From positions 11,816,457 through 11,880,456 of the forward strand of contig CM040442.1 in NCBI GenBank assembly GCA_022749755.1: a DNA stretch of 64,000 bases, read 5' to 3'. Made by a program: the position numbers and the translations under genes. The DNA is from Azadirachta indica (taxonomy: Eukaryota > Streptophyta > Magnoliopsida > Sapindales > Meliaceae). Under the pieces are notes generated by a model. That model saw nothing but the letters and a program-made list of their open reading frames with translations, had not been told where the DNA came from and searched no databases. Positions 59,434 through 64,000 of this stretch are shown one piece after another (positions within the stretch are counted from its first letter, which is position 1; each line of letters starts with the position of its first letter).

Positions 59434-59778
59434 CTACATAATCCAAGGTAATATATAGTGGACAATAACCTCCCTGCTGACCATATAAGCATTGTTGGCA
59501 GTCATAAATGCTCGAAAGTTTAATTCAGTTGTAATATCTACTGCCATATATCCCGCCCTTGATTGTGTACACACCGAATACATGGTCTTTGTGATCATGA
59601 TAAATTCATTAGGATTAATATTAAATTCCTTGTATAATATTTGTATAAATTCATCATATGTTATCTCTCGATCCACAGGAAACCCCTTCATCCTTCCGCC
59701 AACATATACTTCACCGCCATTTGGTGTTTGTTCCCATGAGCCACAATGCACAATAACTATCGTTAAACAGTCAGCCAT
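59434..59778 (-). pseudogene. MULE transposase N-terminal (PB1-like) fragment
   Basis: The 114-residue frame begins MADCLTIVIVHCGSWEQTPN and contains EVYVGGRMKGFPVDREITYD followed by EFIQILYKEF and MITKTMYSV, then FRAFMTANNAY. This matches the general pattern of the N-terminal region that precedes the MULE transposase in plants (FY..G....... .V.... .......L). The catalytic DDE core is missing. The start codon is preceded by the palindromic repeats at 59921-60039. Confidence 0.6.
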
Positions 59779-59920
59779 GCCTACACTAAATGAAAATATA
59801 AGAATATATGTTAGAGAAATAATGAAAATAGGAACTTTTTGGAGAAATATTGCTCATACACGAAACTGAAGAAGTTTTCCCAAAAAAAAATTATTTTGCT
59901 TATGATTCAAAGAAAGTAAG

Positions 59921-60039
59921 TTTCGAGCATGAGTAAAATTTGTTCATGCTTGAAAACTAGTTTCGAGCACGAACAAATTTTGCTCATGCTCGAAACTAGG
60001 TTTCGGGTACAAGAAAAAAAAATTTACACATGCTCGAAA
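59921..60039. repeat. Three tandem ~40-base palindromic units
   Basis: Units start at 59921, 59961 and 60001. Each runs from TTTCGAGCA (or a close variant) to TGCTCGAAA and is nearly its own reverse complement, so it could fold as a hairpin. They lie between the MULE terminal repeat and the transposase start. Confidence 0.85.
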
Positions 60040-60533
60040 GTAACCCCAGTCGTCTTCTAAAACCCAATGACACTAAAGTTTTCACTCAACAAGTACACAA
60101 AAAACACTCAAACATTTAATATATACTCTATTTGACAATTTCTATCATTATATTGTTTAATTACGCACAAACACTAAAAAAATCATGTCAAATTTTTGGA
60201 TTTTTTAGATTTTTTAAACTTTAAACACTCACCTGATTTCTCTTTTACTCACTTATGATTTTACTTAAATTGTAATAGAGCTAAGTGTTTAGAGTAAAGA
60301 AGTTCAAGGAATATCCATTTAAGAAGATAGAAGAAGAAATTAAAAAATAGAAGAAGGAAAATAGACAAAAGAAGAAAAGAATTAGAAGGGAGAAATAAAC
60401 AGAGGCAAGTTAAAAGTTGCTCAAGGGTAAATTTGTCTATAAAATTATGAGTTGGGCATTTTTGAAAGAGTTTTTAAATAGTGGTTATTTTAGAAAAGTG
60501 ACAGTAAACAGTGGTCACTATTGCAAATTTCCC

Positions 60534-63500
60534 TAAAAATTTGAAAGAGATTTTAACATCAAACCGCTTTTTCGATTATGTTATATTTACTGGCATTAAT
60601 TTTGTAAAGGGCCCTAGAGTACAAGTAAATAGACAAATACCTTTATAATATTTAGAGAAAAATAGATAACTTTTGAATTTGGGTAAATAAATAAATACTT
60701 TTGACTAAATAACCTTGATATATGAAAAAATAGACAAATATACCCCTCGAGTTAAGATAGATAAATAAATACCCTTAACTATTAACAATATTTTTAAAGT
60801 ACGAGAACTTGACTATTAATAGATATCCCTAAAACATAAAGAAATGAATAAATATGTTGATTATGTTTAGAAAAAAACAGATACCTTTGAGTTCCAGCAA
60901 AAAGAGAGATATTCTTAATTTTTATTTTTGTTAGTTAATTGGCTAAATTATTATCATTTATATTCCTGAACATTATAACAATAACAAAATAAGCTATACT
61001 TTTTTCAATTATAATAATTTAGTTCTTCTTTTAATTTTTTTACAATTTATTAAGGATTAAGTATTTTTTTAATTTATTATTTTAATAAAAAATAATATTA
61101 TTAAAAAAAAATTCTAACAATGAGTTGATCAAACTATATCCTAAAATATTTTTTTAACCATCTTCTTTTACTTTCTTAATAATAATTTGATATTTAATTA
61201 CCAAAAAAATTATATGAAAATTTTTTTAACATTTTATTTTTATATATAATATATTTATTTAAAAATATATTAAATTCATTATATTTTTAAAAAAATATGA
61301 AAATATAAGTAAAAATTTTAAAAAATTTGTTATATATATATATGTCTAATATAGATTATTAAGTGTGATTATTATTATTGTTAGAGACCAACCACAATCC
61401 AAATAATATTTTGAGTTTTAAAGCTTCAAATTTATTATAAAATTTTAAATTTTGTCTTATTGAAAATTTTGAGTCTCACCCAAAAATTTTTAGAGCAAAA
61501 AATATTAAATACATCATAAAAAAATAGATCGACAAAAATACTAATCACGTGATATAAGTATTTACAAAATAAATCTTATATAAAAAAAAAGGCTATAGTT
61601 GTCAAGGACGTGAGAGAAAATTTTATTATAGAAAAATTATTATAATTACACTTTAATTTTCTCACACTCAAAACTCTAGTTACAACTATCTCAAGTCTTA
61701 ATTACAACAAATCTCAAATATATCTTATCGCTTAAGTTATAAGAATTTATCTACTCCAAAGATTAATGCCTAATCTCAATAGACATTTATTCTACTAGAA
61801 ACTATCTATTTTAAGAGATTTTAGGTTATTCAATTTATGTGATAAGAACCTGACCTCCTTATACAGAATGAAAAATAATCTATTCCTAAACCAATATATA
61901 TAATAAACTATTTCTTTATTTTCGTATACAATATGAATTCCACCTTCAATAAATTAAGTTAAACCTTACAAGTAATTACTTAAACCTTACAGGTAATTAA
62001 TCTTATTCCTATAATAGGAATTCTCTTAAAACAAAAAAAAACACTCAAAAGAAATAAATTATGATATTTTTCATAATTTTAAAATATAAATCCTTATATA
62101 AAAAAGAGTCAACTTTTGTATAAATATTTGTTTCTAAATTTGGCATTGCAAAAAAAAAAAGAATTTATGTAACAACACATCTAATCTATTGCACTAAGTC
62201 ATTATTATTATTTGAAATTGTATATTTAAGCTTTTGCAACTCCTCATTTTAACGTGCACAATAGTATTTTACTTTGTAGATACTTTATATATTTGTTGAA
62301 ATTTTCCTCAAATAATATTAGGAGTACTAAATAATCATCTCGTGCATACTAAATATTGATATATATATTATTAATCAGAAGATAAAATAAACTCTTAAGT
62401 TCAATTTTCTGTTTCCAAAATAATTAGAAATCAATTTTTTTAATAAAATAAGGGTCTCTTTTTCTTTTTTATTAGACTCTTTTATGTTTTATTATGCAAC
62501 ACAAAATAATATAATTATATCAAAGTTAGCAAAAAGGTAACTGTGCAAGAACCTAATTATTTCTAGCCCAATCCATGATCATGGGTAAAAAAATCCAACT
62601 ACACCATAAATGAACAATATATACATATCCCAACTACCATTTGCAAGAGTTGCTGGTACTCATACTCTCTACTTGGAGGTTATTGGCTCAATTTTTCTTC
62701 TTTAGTTGCTGGAAGTCAATTTCCTCCCAAACATTTGTAAAAATTAATGTTTAGGCAATGTCAAATTAAATGAATCAAGACTCGCATATATTTTATGGAG
62801 GTCAATTTCACCTTAATTAGGTATCAATTTTTAAGTAATGCAGACTAGATCAATCAAGACTCTCAATTTCCAATAGATATTTGATGTAATATTAATAAAA
62901 ATATAGTTAACAAAAAATTAATCATTCACATAAAAATATACACAAATTCAAATGAAAGAAAACCACTAAGACAAAAACATCAAAATCAAAACCAAAACCA
63001 ATTAAAAGATGTCCATGTAAACATATTATTGGTGCTAATTGATTCAACCGTTTAAATCTCTTTTTAGGTGTACAAAATGTACAAAATCAAAAAAAATTTT
63101 ACACCAAATTAGGGAGGGATTTAATTAATTATTACTTATAATATTTTTTTTTTTAAAAAAGTTATCTATGTAACCATACACACTATATATATATATATAT
63201 ATATTGGATTGTTTGCAGTATCCACTAAAGCAAGAAAAGAGTAAGTCATGCATATAGACAGAGTAGTAGTGGAAGGTCATGTTCAAAATAATAATGAGTT
63301 TATTTTGAGAAGGCAGTGCCTTTCTTGTGGATTGCACACTCCGTCAATAATTTTAATTAATATGATCAATATAATATACATATAGTGCATTCCCATTTTA
63401 GTGAAATGAGTCATTAACATTATAATATAATCCTTATTATATGATAATTAACATAGCTTTTCTTGTGTATTACACACTCTCTCATTAAAATAATAGTAAT

Positions 63501-64000
63501 AATAATAAATAAAAGTTTCCTTTTGTGTGGAATACCCACTCTCTGTATACTTAATTAAATTTTCTTATGTGTGAATGAGTGATCTTTCAATTTCAAGTGC
63601 CTTCCTATTCAGCAATCCATGTTCAAGTTCTCCCTCTATCTCTTTAATATTTTTTTCTTTCTTCCTTTTTTTTGCTTTTAAAGATTTTATAAGCGTGAAA
63701 AATCTAAGAAAACTCATTTATGAAACACCACACTTTAACTCTCATCCACAATATAGCAAACCCCTATCTTCTATTGTTATACGAATTTAAAATAGTGTAA
63801 GATGATCTAAAAATGTCAAATATATTCCAAATCGTCCGAATTACACCCAAAAACCTAAAGTCCTCTCTTTAATACGAAACCTTTAAATAATTATAGAATT
63901 TTTCTTTTTATCTTTCCATATTTTACACATAAAAATTCATGTGAGAAAAATTAAATGTGTATATATATATATATATACACACACACTCAACTAATATTGT
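60534..64000. other. Strongly AT-rich intergenic DNA
   Basis: No gene. 60600-60880 contains repeated words such as AAATAGACAAATACC and GATAAATAAATACC, like the ends of a decayed transposon. (AT)n microsatellites occur at 63184-63204 and 63960-63985 (the latter followed by CA units). Confidence 0.6.
63184..63204. repeat. (AT)n microsatellite
   Basis: About ten AT units. Confidence 0.9.

Larger units (their letters stand above)
59434..60533 (-). mobile_element. Mutator-like (MULE) element fragment with one terminal inverted repeat
   Basis: Right end: the minus strand starts GGGAAATTTGCAATAGTGAC at 60533, the style of a plant MULE terminal inverted repeat, about 110 bases long (60425-60533). 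Next to it lies TAAAAATTT, which could be half of a 9-base target-site duplication. A transposase N-terminal frame (59434-59778) points inward from that end. The matching left end was not found, and no catalytic transposase core or SWIM zinc finger is present, so the element is truncated. Confidence 0.65.

Overview
This 64 kb window is AT-rich nuclear DNA from a flowering plant, most likely a eudicot. The evidence is a P-class PPR gene, an intron-rich receptor-like protein (RLP) gene with GT-AG introns, decayed Ty3/gypsy (chromovirus, Tat and Athila-like) and Ty1/copia retrotransposons, a Mutator-like fragment and a 100-N assembly gap. A Salicaceae or other Malpighiales source is possible, but nothing in the sequence proves it.

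Layout. 1-3157: 5' end (gag, primer-binding site, LTR) of a minus-strand Tat-like gypsy element running off the left edge. 3158-9110: minus-strand chromovirus, one 1.8 kb LTR plus a decayed gag-pol that still shows zinc knuckle, protease, RT, RNase H, integrase and chromodomain-tail remnants. 9739-9838: assembly gap. 10250-10391: possible tRNA-derived SINE. 11025-15654: copia element with two short LTRs and a PBS, all ORFs broken. 16463-18390: PPR gene, intact for 554 codons and then apparently shifted out of frame by a small deletion. 18391-23990: no recognisable gene. About 24000-29950: plus-strand Tat-like element truncated inside integrase. 30760-31140: relic of a second, small mitochondrial-type PPR gene. 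33491-33560: antisense LRR exon relic. 34753-38562: 3.8 kb nested tandem duplication with no coding content.

39866-44318 holds the best gene in the window: a nine-exon RLP of about 1092 residues (signal peptide, LRR N-cap, many LRRs, island, C-cap, acidic spacer, one membrane helix, short tail). All its introns are phase 1, and a block of LRR exons has been duplicated in tandem within the gene. A dead tandem paralogue follows at 44975-46793. 47092-48302 is a minus-strand glycerol kinase pseudogene that keeps an intron. 50650-51065 is a diverged copy of the PPR gene's 3' end and UTR, 32 kb from its source. 53323-55760 is an LTR and adjacent region of an Athila-like element. 58758-59068 is a DUF946 (Vps62-like) gene fragment, and 59434-60533 a Mutator-like fragment with one terminal inverted repeat. 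The rest to 64000 is AT-rich and featureless.

The genes do not form a pathway. The window reads as a transposon-rich, RLP-bearing region shaped by local duplication, gene-fragment copying and nested insertion. I found no new enzymatic or defence system. The most informative points are the RLP exon-block duplication, the frameshifted PPR gene with its distant 3' copy, and the higher-order repeat.
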